Source of the DNA: Wenyingzhuangia heitensis
Lineage (GTDB): Bacteria > Bacteroidota > Bacteroidia > Flavobacteriales > Flavobacteriaceae
Reading direction: 5' to 3'
DNA length: 64,000 bases
Assembly: GCF_011762155.1 (NCBI RefSeq)
Contig: NZ_JAASQL010000002.1
Span: forward strand, 1 to 64,000
Under the pieces are notes generated by a model that saw nothing but the letters and a program-made list of their open reading frames with translations, had not been told where the DNA came from and made no database searches. Position numbers and translations under genes: made by a program. Below, piece by piece: positions 56,510-64,000 of this stretch. Each line of letters begins with the position of its first letter. The first letter of the stretch is position 1.

Positions 56510-58213
56510 TTAAGGTCTTAATTCAATAGCTACTATAGAAATATCATCTATATATAATTTTTGAGCCCCTGTTACTCCTGGGTTTAAAGAAGATAAAATT
56601 CTTAATTGAAATGAAGCATCAGTTGGCACATCTCCAGTAAAAACAATTTCTTGTTTTAATTCTATCCACTTACCTCTTTCTATACTTTCTAAGTTCCAGT
56701 CTCTTTGAACCCATGTAGGTTTGTTTACAATAGTTCTAAAAGCTTTGATATCTGAACCAGACTCAATAAATAATTTTAAAGACATAGAGTAGGTTCCTGC
56801 TGGTATACCGTCTGGTGCAGCAAAGGCATTAGAGCTAATAAATGGAGTAGGGAAAGGAGTTGTGTCAGTAGATTCAAATTTCATACTAGCACTACCACTT
56901 GCAAACTTATCGGTAGTTCTTTCGTAGTAGAAACCAGCTCCATGCGAATTTGTATTCCCTACCCAGTAAGTAGATGCAAAAGCACTGTTTGCGCTTGTAG
57001 TAGCATCTTCAAATCCTTTATTAAAGCTTAAAATATTGTTTCCAAAATAAGGAACTACTTTTATTGGAGTTGTAAAACTTTCTAAAGTTCTTTCATCAGA
57101 AGACATAATAGTACCTCCTGCATAATTTACGGTAATTATATCAGAATTATAAATAGGTTGGTCTAAGGTTAGTTCGATAAAAGTTGCATCTGTTTCACTA
57201 ACTTTTGCATTGGTAACAGAAATATTTTGATTAAATGTACCATTGGCTACGTTTACGGTAAAAAAGCTTTCTTGCGCTGTAAAAGGAGCTAGTTCTCCAG
57301 TAACCTGAAAACGTAAAACCTCTTCTTTAGTTTCTTTAATTTGTCCGTTAATTGCAAAAGGTTGGTTAGATTTAATGACTTTAACTTTTAAGGGAATTAT
57401 TTTAGTTGTAGATGCTGTAGGGTAGTTTATTCCTTCTGAAACACCTCTAAGTACTGTAATGTTTCCGGCATCATATGTACCTAACTTAAAGAATTTTATG
57501 GTTGCTTCTTTTAGGTTTGAAGAAAGAGGGCTTGCGTTTTCTACTTGCCATCTTCTACTTGTAGGTCTACCTTCTGTTGTTAAATCTTGATAGGTTAAAG
57601 ATCCACCAGCTTCTACTTCTACTATAGGCCAAGAGTCTTTATTTTTTATACTAGTCAATTCATCAGCGGTAACTACTAATTTTTCTGTTCCTGCTTGTAA
57701 AATTTTAAAACTAGGTTTGATATGTCCATAGACATCAAAAGTAAAAGTAGTGTCTATTACCCACTGGTTACCAACTTTTACAGATGTAAGAGTTCCTATA
57801 CTAGTTTTATTGGTAACAGGAGCGTTATAAGTGTTGAATAAACGAATTTTATTTACTCCTTTTTTTCTAAAAAACACATGAGCTTTAGCATTTTTGGTAA
57901 CAGTATCGTTGTTTTTAATAAACAGTGGTAAAGAGTCTGCTGCTGTAAATCTTTCTTTTAAAAAGAAATTTCCTTTCTCTATGATCCATCGATGTTCTTT
58001 TTGTCCTTGTGATAGGTCTAAAAAGCTGATGTAGGTATCTATATTTATAGAAAACCTATCATCGCCACTTGCGTTTGGGTCTAAACCAATCATCCAAGAC
58101 GTGTCGTTAATTTCGTCTGGTGCTGTATAATCAGCATATTCTGAGGTACAGCTTACTACTGCTAAAAGTAGTAAGGTACCTAGTATTATTTTTTTTATGA
58201 TTTTATTTTTCAT
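56510..58213 (-). CDS. Surface glycan-binding lipoprotein (SusE/F-like position)
   Basis: A 567-residue predicted lipoprotein; leader ending VVSC at about residue 22. The mature protein is beta-rich and appears to hold several immunoglobulin- or PKD-like domains (about 130-390), then a C-terminal jelly-roll-like domain (about 400-567) with GSASMKFES, GTYSMSLKLFIE and AQKLYIDDISIVAIEL, as in carbohydrate-binding modules. It follows susD by 33 bases. A role in binding galactan chains at the surface is inferred. Confidence 0.75.
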   Translation of the reverse strand: MKNKIIKKIILGTLLLLAVVSCTSEYADYTAPDEINDTSWMIGLDPNASGDDRFSINIDTYISFLDLSQGQKEHRWIIEKGNFFLKERFTAADSLPLFIKNNDTVTKNAKAHVFFRKKGVNKIRLFNTYNAPVTNKTSIGTLTSVKVGNQWVIDTTFTFDVYGHIKPSFKILQAGTEKLVVTADELTSIKNKDSWPIVEVEAGGSLTYQDLTTEGRPTSRRWQVENASPLSSNLKEATIKFFKLGTYDAGNITVLRGVSEGINYPTASTTKIIPLKVKVIKSNQPFAINGQIKETKEEVLRFQVTGELAPFTAQESFFTVNVANGTFNQNISVTNAKVSETDATFIELTLDQPIYNSDIITVNYAGGTIMSSDERTLESFTTPIKVVPYFGNNILSFNKGFEDATTSANSAFASTYWVGNTNSHGAGFYYERTTDKFASGSASMKFESTDTTPFPTPFISSNAFAAPDGIPAGTYSMSLKLFIESGSDIKAFRTIVNKPTWVQRDWNLESIERGKWIELKQEIVFTGDVPTDASFQLRILSSLNPGVTGAQKLYIDDISIVAIELRP

Positions 58214-58246
58214 CTTGCTTATGTTTTAAGTTCGTTATGACAACAA

Positions 58247-60046
58247 TTAATCTATATTATCGTTTGCGTTCTTTTCTCTTGATGGAATAGGGTAATAGCT
58301 GTGCAAAGCATCTGAATAATTACTGTTGGCTAAATCATATTCATAATCTACTACAGTTGCCGCATTTAAATCTGCAGGAGCAGTAGCTGTTAGGGATGGG
58401 AAATTTTGTTTCAGTTTAGCAGCTCCAGTATTATCTGTATAGCTATAATTTACTCCATATAAGGTTAAGTCAGATAGTTCTTGCAAACGTTCTTTAAACC
58501 CATAATTGTCTGATTTTTTCCATCTTAAAAAATCAGTCCAACGCATTGCGTGACCTTCTGCACCTAATTCCAAAGGTTTTTCAATTCTCATAAAACGATC
58601 CATTAACGTTGCTTGTGTGTATGCTTCTTCGTCATAAGTTTTGCTAGAATCTCCGTTAGAAGCCCCTAATAAAACCAATCCCCATCTTTGTCTAATTTGA
58701 TTGATTAACTTTAAAGCACCAGTGATATCATTGGTTTTAATTTTACATTCAGCTAAGTTTAAAATAGTTTCGGATAGACGAATAACAGTAAGGTTTTTTG
58801 CTGAGTAAGCTACTCCGTTAGGAATGTCTCTTTCTGCGGCTACAATATCGTGATTGGTATATTTTTTCCACCAAGCAAAACCTCCCCAAGCTCTACCATT
58901 AAATGCAGGTCCTGTAACATCTGTTGTTGGTGCTTGGTAATAAGTAGTTTGATAATCTTCTACAAGAGCTATCATAGAAGAAGCTCTTAAGGGCACGTTT
59001 CTTAATTTTTTGGTGTCATCAGCAGGATCTATATAATAGTTTCTGTTGTCTAATGGGTCTTTAGGTTCATTTTTATAAGCTAAAGCAACCCATGCAGGTC
59101 CTGAAGCAGTACTAGAAGAGTTACCACGTGTATATAAAGCTAGTGAGTTGGTACCTGTTCCTCCATCCCATGGGCCATAATTTAGATTTACGTTGTCTGC
59201 TGTAAAGTTTACTTCAAAAATAGATTCACTATTAAACTCACCAGCTGTAGTAAACATTTTGGATAAATCTGTTTCAAGTTCATAACCGTGATTGTCTATC
59301 ACATCTTGATAATAAACACTAGCTAGATCATATTTTAATTCGTTTAAGTATGAGTTACCCAACAACATTGCTGCAGCACCTGCATTAACTTTAGAAATAT
59401 CACCGTCTGGATATTCTCCTTTTTTATACAAATTAGCGTATGCATACTCTAAATCTGTTCTAATAAAAGCGATTACATCAGTAGCAGAAGATAGTGGTAA
59501 TTCATACTCATTTCTGGTTGTAGGTACTTTGTTTCTTATAATAATGCTACCGTTGTTATAGGTAGTGTATAAAAAATAGTGAAATAAACCTCTAAAGAAA
59601 CGAGCTTGTGCCATTTGAGAAGTCCATTCTTCTGTATCTATATTTGTATTTCCTTGAATTCTTTCTAAAGCTTCTATTACTAGATTAGCTCTAAAAATTC
59701 CTAAGTAATTAGACTGCCATTTCTCATTTACTTCATCAGAAGTTTCTGAATAGGTATGAATGTAAAAAGGAGAAGGAGATGCCGGAATAGGTCTGTTTAA
59801 TGAAGGATATCCCATGTCTGATCTTAACATTTCTTCAGTAATGTTAAAAGTACTAGGAGAGTATAGCGTTTTGTATACAGAATACAATCCTTTTTGTGTT
59901 TCTGTTAAATCTCTCCAAAAGTTAGCAGAGGTAGCTTCGTTTGGGTTTTCTTGCTCTAAAAAGTCTCTTTTTACTTCATCTGTACACGAGGCTATAAAAC
60001 CAAGTGCAAATGTGAATAGAGTTATTTTTAATATGATATTTTTCAT
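58247..60046 (-). CDS. SusD/RagB-family outer-membrane lipoprotein
   Basis: A 599-residue glycan-binding lid of the SusC transporter. The leader ends GFIASC (about residue 21). Typical features are an N-terminal region DFLEQENPNEATSANFWRDLTETQKGLYSVY, helical TPR-like repeats with QARFFRGLFHYFLYTTYNN, and a C-terminal RDIPNGVAYSAKNLTVIRLSETILNLAECKIKTND and RIEKPLELGAEGHAMRWTDFLRWKKS. It lies 12 bases after susC. Confidence 0.94.
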   Translation of the reverse strand: MKNIILKITLFTFALGFIASCTDEVKRDFLEQENPNEATSANFWRDLTETQKGLYSVYKTLYSPSTFNITEEMLRSDMGYPSLNRPIPASPSPFYIHTYSETSDEVNEKWQSNYLGIFRANLVIEALERIQGNTNIDTEEWTSQMAQARFFRGLFHYFLYTTYNNGSIIIRNKVPTTRNEYELPLSSATDVIAFIRTDLEYAYANLYKKGEYPDGDISKVNAGAAAMLLGNSYLNELKYDLASVYYQDVIDNHGYELETDLSKMFTTAGEFNSESIFEVNFTADNVNLNYGPWDGGTGTNSLALYTRGNSSSTASGPAWVALAYKNEPKDPLDNRNYYIDPADDTKKLRNVPLRASSMIALVEDYQTTYYQAPTTDVTGPAFNGRAWGGFAWWKKYTNHDIVAAERDIPNGVAYSAKNLTVIRLSETILNLAECKIKTNDITGALKLINQIRQRWGLVLLGASNGDSSKTYDEEAYTQATLMDRFMRIEKPLELGAEGHAMRWTDFLRWKKSDNYGFKERLQELSDLTLYGVNYSYTDNTGAAKLKQNFPSLTATAPADLNAATVVDYEYDLANSNYSDALHSYYPIPSREKNANDNID

Positions 60047-60058
60047 GATTGTTCGGTA

Positions 60059-63000
60059 TTAAAAGTTGAAATTAATTCCTGCTAAATATTGTACAGATAT
60101 AGGTCCTGTTCCTTTATCTAAACCTTTTGCTGTTACGCCTCCTCCAACTTCGGGATTGTATCCTGTATATTTTGTAAAGGTTAATGGGTTTTGTGAACTG
60201 ATGTAAAATCTTAGTCTTTCAATCCCTAAATTTTTAGTTGTCTTTTTAGGTAGACTGTACCCTAAGGTAACTTGTCTTAAACGTAAATAAGAACCATCTT
60301 CTAACCATAAATCACTATATCCAATAAAATTTCTATGATTTCTAATATCATCACGATAGGCGGGAACTGTAGTTATAGGGTTTGCTTCAGACCATTGATA
60401 GATTAAATCTTTATGTCTACCAAAACCATAAGCCCAAGCGTTAAAACCGTTCATAATTTCGTGACCTAGCGATGCGTACCAGTTCATAGAAAAATCAAAA
60501 TTTTTGTAATTAGCGTTTACATTGTAACCAATTTCATATTTGGGAAGTCCACTTCCGCTGTATACTCTATCGTTATCATCTAATTGTTTGTCATTATTTT
60601 GATCGATAAATCTTACATCACCCATCTTAGCGTTTCCATCAATAGTTTGGTATTCTGCTAGTTTTTCTTCCGTGTCAATAATTCCATTGGTTCTCCATAA
60701 GTAAAAAGCTCCTGCTTCTCTACCTACTTTGTGGGCTGTAATTCTAGATTGAGTAGAAGCTCTACTTACCAGGCCATTATCATTGGTAAATAGAAAATCG
60801 CTGTCTCCGTTAATTTTGGTGATTTTGTTTTGGTTGGTTGCAAAAGTTCCTGTCATTTGATAAGACACTTTTCCAATTCTATTTCTGTATTTAAGAGACA
60901 ATTCAAGTCCCTTGTTGGTCATGTTTCCTGCGTTGTAAACAATAGTAGCATTGTTCCCTCCACCAGCAGATGTTGGTAGAAAAATAGGAAATAACATATT
61001 CTCTTTATTTGTGGTGTAAAAATCTGCTCCCAATGTTATTTTATTTTTTAGGAAAGCCATATCAATCCCTAGATTTGTCTGTCTTGTAGTTTCCCATTTT
61101 AAATTAGGATTCTTAAAGTCTGTTTGAGTAGCACCGTTGTTTAAAATTTCATTAGTACCGTTGCTACCAATGTAATCTATGTTTTGAGTAATGGTGGCAG
61201 TGTGTTCGTAAGGAGCAATTCTGTCGTTACCTACAGTACCGTGGGTAATTCTAACTTTAAAGTTGTTAACGGTACTTTTAAAATCATCCCAAAAATTTTC
61301 ATCAGAAACATTCCATGCAAATGCCATAGAAGGGAACATAGCAAAGTTGTTTTCATATAAAAATTTAGAAGACCTATCAAAACGAACACTAGAGCTAAAG
61401 TTGTATTTACCTTTGTAGTTGTATTGAAAACGAGCTATTTGGCTTAGTCGAGTATCTACAAAGTCAAAACCAGAACTTACTATTTGTTCACCTGTAGCAC
61501 TGTTTAATACATCTAAATCTTTGTTTACAGCCTCTAATCTTCTTGCTCTAAATTGATCTGATGTTGTTTTTTCTGCGGTAAAAAATAAACCTAAATTTAA
61601 TTTATGTTCTCCAATTTCTTTTTTGATATTGGTACCTACTTCTGCATAAAAATTAACCCTTTCCGTGCTATTGTCTTCAATATAGCTATTGGTTGGTTGT
61701 GTAATAGGTTGTTTTGTACTACTATTGATAACTTCTTGATAAGGAACTTTAATTTTTCCTCTACCAACATTGTAAGTAACCCCAGAATTTGCTCTTATGC
61801 TAATGTTATCGTTTACATCGTAATTAAGATTGATAGAGGCATTAGATCTTAGATTTTTTAAATATTGTTTGGTTTTTAAACTTTGAAGTACCCAAGTTAA
61901 ACGATTCGCTTGATCTCCATTGTCTAATAAATCATTAAAATCATCTAAGACTAATCCGTTTTGGTTAGGGTTGTAAACAATTGCTTGTGATAATAAGTTG
62001 TTTCTAGGGATGTCTCTTTTGTCGATAGACAAACCTACACTTGTACCAACGCTAAGTTTTCCTTTTTTGTAAGTTGTGTTAGAGCGGGTGTTGAATCTTT
62101 CATAGTTAGAGTTTAATTGCAACCCTTTCTGATTGAAAATTCCCATCGTAACATTGTAAGTAAGTTCTTTAGTACCACCAGAAACACTAGTGTTGTAATT
62201 ATGAACATATGCTTGGTCATTAAATATTAATTTATTTAAATCAGTATCATTTTGTAATGCATATGGGTTTTGTAGTGTAGGTATTCTTAAATCTGCATCT
62301 ACATTTCCAGTAGTGTTTCTAAAGCTTACTGTGTTTACATACAATTGTTCCGTTGCGTTTAGTAAAGGAATAGCCGGTTTTCTTAATTGAATAGCAGAAC
62401 TACCATTAAAACGTACTTTTAAAGTTCCTGCTTCTCCTTTTTTTGTTGTTATTAAAATTACCCCAGCGGCACCACGTGCTCCATAAATAGCAGTAGAGGC
62501 AGCATCTTTTAAAATATCTATAGTCTCAATTTCACTTGGCGGAATTCTAGGGTCTCCATCTTGAATAATGTTATCTACTACATACAAAGGTGTATTGTCT
62601 CCACCTACAGAAGTAATACCACGAATTAAAATTTCAGATTCTCCCCCTGGAGTAGAAGGAGCAACTACGTTAACTCCTGATACTTGTCCTTGTAAAGCAG
62701 ATCCTAAATCTGAAGTAACAATTTTTTCTAGCTCTTCAGCTTCTACTCTGGCAACAGCTCCTGTTAATTCTTTCTTTTTAACAGAACCGTATCCAATAAG
62801 TACTACATCGTTTAAGTTTTCTACGTTACTTTTTAATGTAATGTTTAACGTTGGGTTTTTTACGGTTAAGGTTTTGTTTTCAAATCCTAAATAAGTGAAT
62901 TTAAGAATGTCTCCTTTTTTTGCGTTAATAATGTATTGACCATCAAAGTCTGAAGTAGTAATTATTTTGGTACCCAATTTATAAATATTGGCACCAATTA

Positions 63001-63145
63001 ATGGTTCTCCGTTTTCATCAACAATAGTTCCTGTAGTTTTTTTAAAGGATTGTGCTTGTGATTGAAAACAGACTAATGAAAACATTATAAATAGCATTAA
63101 TATGCTTTTTATAATGATTAATCTTGAAAAAATAAAATTTATCAT
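60059..63145 (-). CDS. SusC/RagA-family TonB-dependent outer-membrane transporter
   Basis: A 1028-residue importer of oligosaccharides, energised by TonB. An exported leader ends QSQAQS (the start may be 63145 or the ATG at 63097). Next comes a carboxypeptidase-like beta-sandwich (about 38-110, TGTIVDENGEPLIGANIYK), a TonB-box-like LNDVVLIGYGSVKKKELTGAV, the plug domain with VDNIIQDGDPRIPPSEIETIDILKDAASTAIYGARGAAGVILITTKKG, and a 22-strand barrel ending in NFNF. First gene of the minus operon with susD and two lipoproteins. Confidence 0.95.
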   Translation of the reverse strand: MINFIFSRLIIIKSILMLFIMFSLVCFQSQAQSFKKTTGTIVDENGEPLIGANIYKLGTKIITTSDFDGQYIINAKKGDILKFTYLGFENKTLTVKNPTLNITLKSNVENLNDVVLIGYGSVKKKELTGAVARVEAEELEKIVTSDLGSALQGQVSGVNVVAPSTPGGESEILIRGITSVGGDNTPLYVVDNIIQDGDPRIPPSEIETIDILKDAASTAIYGARGAAGVILITTKKGEAGTLKVRFNGSSAIQLRKPAIPLLNATEQLYVNTVSFRNTTGNVDADLRIPTLQNPYALQNDTDLNKLIFNDQAYVHNYNTSVSGGTKELTYNVTMGIFNQKGLQLNSNYERFNTRSNTTYKKGKLSVGTSVGLSIDKRDIPRNNLLSQAIVYNPNQNGLVLDDFNDLLDNGDQANRLTWVLQSLKTKQYLKNLRSNASINLNYDVNDNISIRANSGVTYNVGRGKIKVPYQEVINSSTKQPITQPTNSYIEDNSTERVNFYAEVGTNIKKEIGEHKLNLGLFFTAEKTTSDQFRARRLEAVNKDLDVLNSATGEQIVSSGFDFVDTRLSQIARFQYNYKGKYNFSSSVRFDRSSKFLYENNFAMFPSMAFAWNVSDENFWDDFKSTVNNFKVRITHGTVGNDRIAPYEHTATITQNIDYIGSNGTNEILNNGATQTDFKNPNLKWETTRQTNLGIDMAFLKNKITLGADFYTTNKENMLFPIFLPTSAGGGNNATIVYNAGNMTNKGLELSLKYRNRIGKVSYQMTGTFATNQNKITKINGDSDFLFTNDNGLVSRASTQSRITAHKVGREAGAFYLWRTNGIIDTEEKLAEYQTIDGNAKMGDVRFIDQNNDKQLDDNDRVYSGSGLPKYEIGYNVNANYKNFDFSMNWYASLGHEIMNGFNAWAYGFGRHKDLIYQWSEANPITTVPAYRDDIRNHRNFIGYSDLWLEDGSYLRLRQVTLGYSLPKKTTKNLGIERLRFYISSQNPLTFTKYTGYNPEVGGGVTAKGLDKGTGPISVQYLAGINFNF

Positions 63146-63629
63146 AATTAGTTAGTTAAAATTAGAGTTGCTTACTTTTTAAATAAGCTAGTTTTGGTTT
63201 TTTAAATAATGACACTTTATTGATGTGTAATTGTTTTAAATGGCAACTTTTCTTTTGATTGAATAGTTGTTGGTTTTTTGGGTTTTTTATTGTTTTTTTT
63301 ATAATTAAAAAGGTTTGTATTGTGTTATATAGCAAAATAATAGCTTTTTAATTGTTGATTCGTTACAGTATTTTGCAATTATTAGTACTATTTTGATGTT
63401 TTGTTATAAAAACAATCTTTGAGCTTATATAGGTTAATTGCTACTTTACAGTAGTAAACAAATTACAGTACAATATTGACTTGAATTAAACGAATCGTTT
63501 TTTAAATTATCATAGAGGTAAGCTTTTGTTTAAGTTTGTGTTAAAAAATAAAGACATAATATGTCATAGTTATTTTTTTAATCTGTGTTTTTTAGCAAAA
63601 GCATAATTATTAATGAATTTGAATTTACC
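63146..63629. promoter_or_regulatory. Divergent control region between susC and the second GH127 gene
   Basis: 484 bases without a gene, very AT-rich. The octamer TTACAGTA occurs three times, at 63363-63370, 63446-63453 and 63463-63470, all in the same orientation; the last two are 17 bases apart. They are candidate binding sites for the locus regulator. Positions of the promoters themselves could not be fixed. Confidence 0.5.
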
Positions 63630-64000
63630 ATGAGAAAAATTGTTTTAGGACTTGTTAGTTTGCTAGTATTAAATGTTGTTAATGCTCAACAAAAAGGGAT
63701 TATGAATACTACAAATAGTCCCAATGTAAAATTTAAAAGTATAGATATTGGAGACTGTACTTGGACAGAAGGTTTTTGGGCTGATAAGTTTAAAGTAGCC
63801 GAAGAAACAATGGTTCCTTATATGGGGGAATTGTTAACAGGAGATGTAGGTCATGCGCTTAATAACTTTAAAATAGCAGCAGGCCTAAAAGAAGGAGTAC
63901 ATAAAGGAATGAAATGGCATGATGGAGATTTTTATAAATGGATAGAAGCTTCTATGTATATATATGCTCAAAATAAAGATCCTAAAATAGTAAAAGAGTT
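63630..64000 (+). CDS. Second GH127 glycoside hydrolase (partial, cut by the window end)
   Basis: The first 123 codons of a paralogue of the GH127 enzyme at 53.3 kb. Signal peptide MRKIVLGLVSLLVLNVVNAQ, then SIDIGDCTWTEGFWADKFKVAEETMVPYM and LNNFKIAAGLKEGVHKGMKWHDGDFYKW, which align with the first copy almost residue for residue. The catalytic part is outside the window. A second copy could act on a differently substituted anhydrogalactose residue, as multiple GH127 copies in carrageenan loci suggest. Confidence 0.9.
   Translation, partial: MRKIVLGLVSLLVLNVVNAQQKGIMNTTNSPNVKFKSIDIGDCTWTEGFWADKFKVAEETMVPYMGELLTGDVGHALNNFKIAAGLKEGVHKGMKWHDGDFYKWIEASMYIYAQNKDPKIVKE

Overview
The window comes from an AT-rich marine member of the Flavobacteriaceae (Bacteroidetes). 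The evidence is SusC/SusD outer-membrane proteins, a PorX-type regulator of type IX secretion, an LpxC-FabZ fusion, TAnnTTTG promoter boxes and many predicted lipoproteins. No rRNA, tRNA, CRISPR array or insertion sequence was seen.

Left half (about 1-33.7 kb) is mostly core genome. It opens with a di-haem cytochrome c peroxidase and a lipoprotein sulfatase (0.26-2.8 kb), followed by a minus-strand fusion of a RimB-like protease and a RimK-like ligase. A complete histidine operon (hisG-D-C-B-H-A-F-IE, 4.5-12.3 kb) sits behind a legible attenuator with a five-histidine leader peptide. Its spacers carry period-7 or period-8 inverted-repeat elements, and an orphan reading frame lies between hisC and hisB. 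Next come pcm, a thioesterase, porX, an HD phosphohydrolase, the lipid A operon lpxD-lpxC/fabZ-lpxA-efp, sucD, fabG, a NudK-like Nudix hydrolase, a MaoC protein, a prohibitin-like protein, an MscS channel, an ACT-domain protein divergent from aspartate kinase, an inositol-phosphatase-family enzyme, and a minus-strand run (Na+/solute symporter, pdxH, sixA, Ppx/GppA, lipoprotein cyclophilin). recR closes this half.

Right half (33.7 kb to the end) is a polysaccharide utilisation locus that best fits a red-algal sulfated galactan containing 3,6-anhydrogalactose, most likely carrageenan. A five-gene minus operon encodes a sugar permease, enolase-superfamily cycloisomerase, aldehyde dehydrogenase, 2-keto-3-deoxy-galactonate kinase and aldolase. 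This matches the known route from 3,6-anhydro-galactose to pyruvate and glyceraldehyde 3-phosphate. Divergent from it are an AraC regulator and a GH2 beta-galactosidase, then a VOC-like protein and a membrane TPR-HTH regulator. A plus-strand series follows: three sulfatases, an FAD-dependent oxidoreductase, a GH16 enzyme and a GH127 enzyme. Opposing it is a minus operon of SusC, SusD and two lipoproteins. A second GH127 gene runs off the right edge.

Inferred working: SusC/D and the surface lipoproteins capture the polymer, the GH16 lipoprotein cuts it, sulfatases remove sulfate, GH2 and GH127 release galactose and anhydrogalactose, and the 33.7-39 kb operon metabolises the anhydro sugar. Substrate identity is inferred from gene content only.
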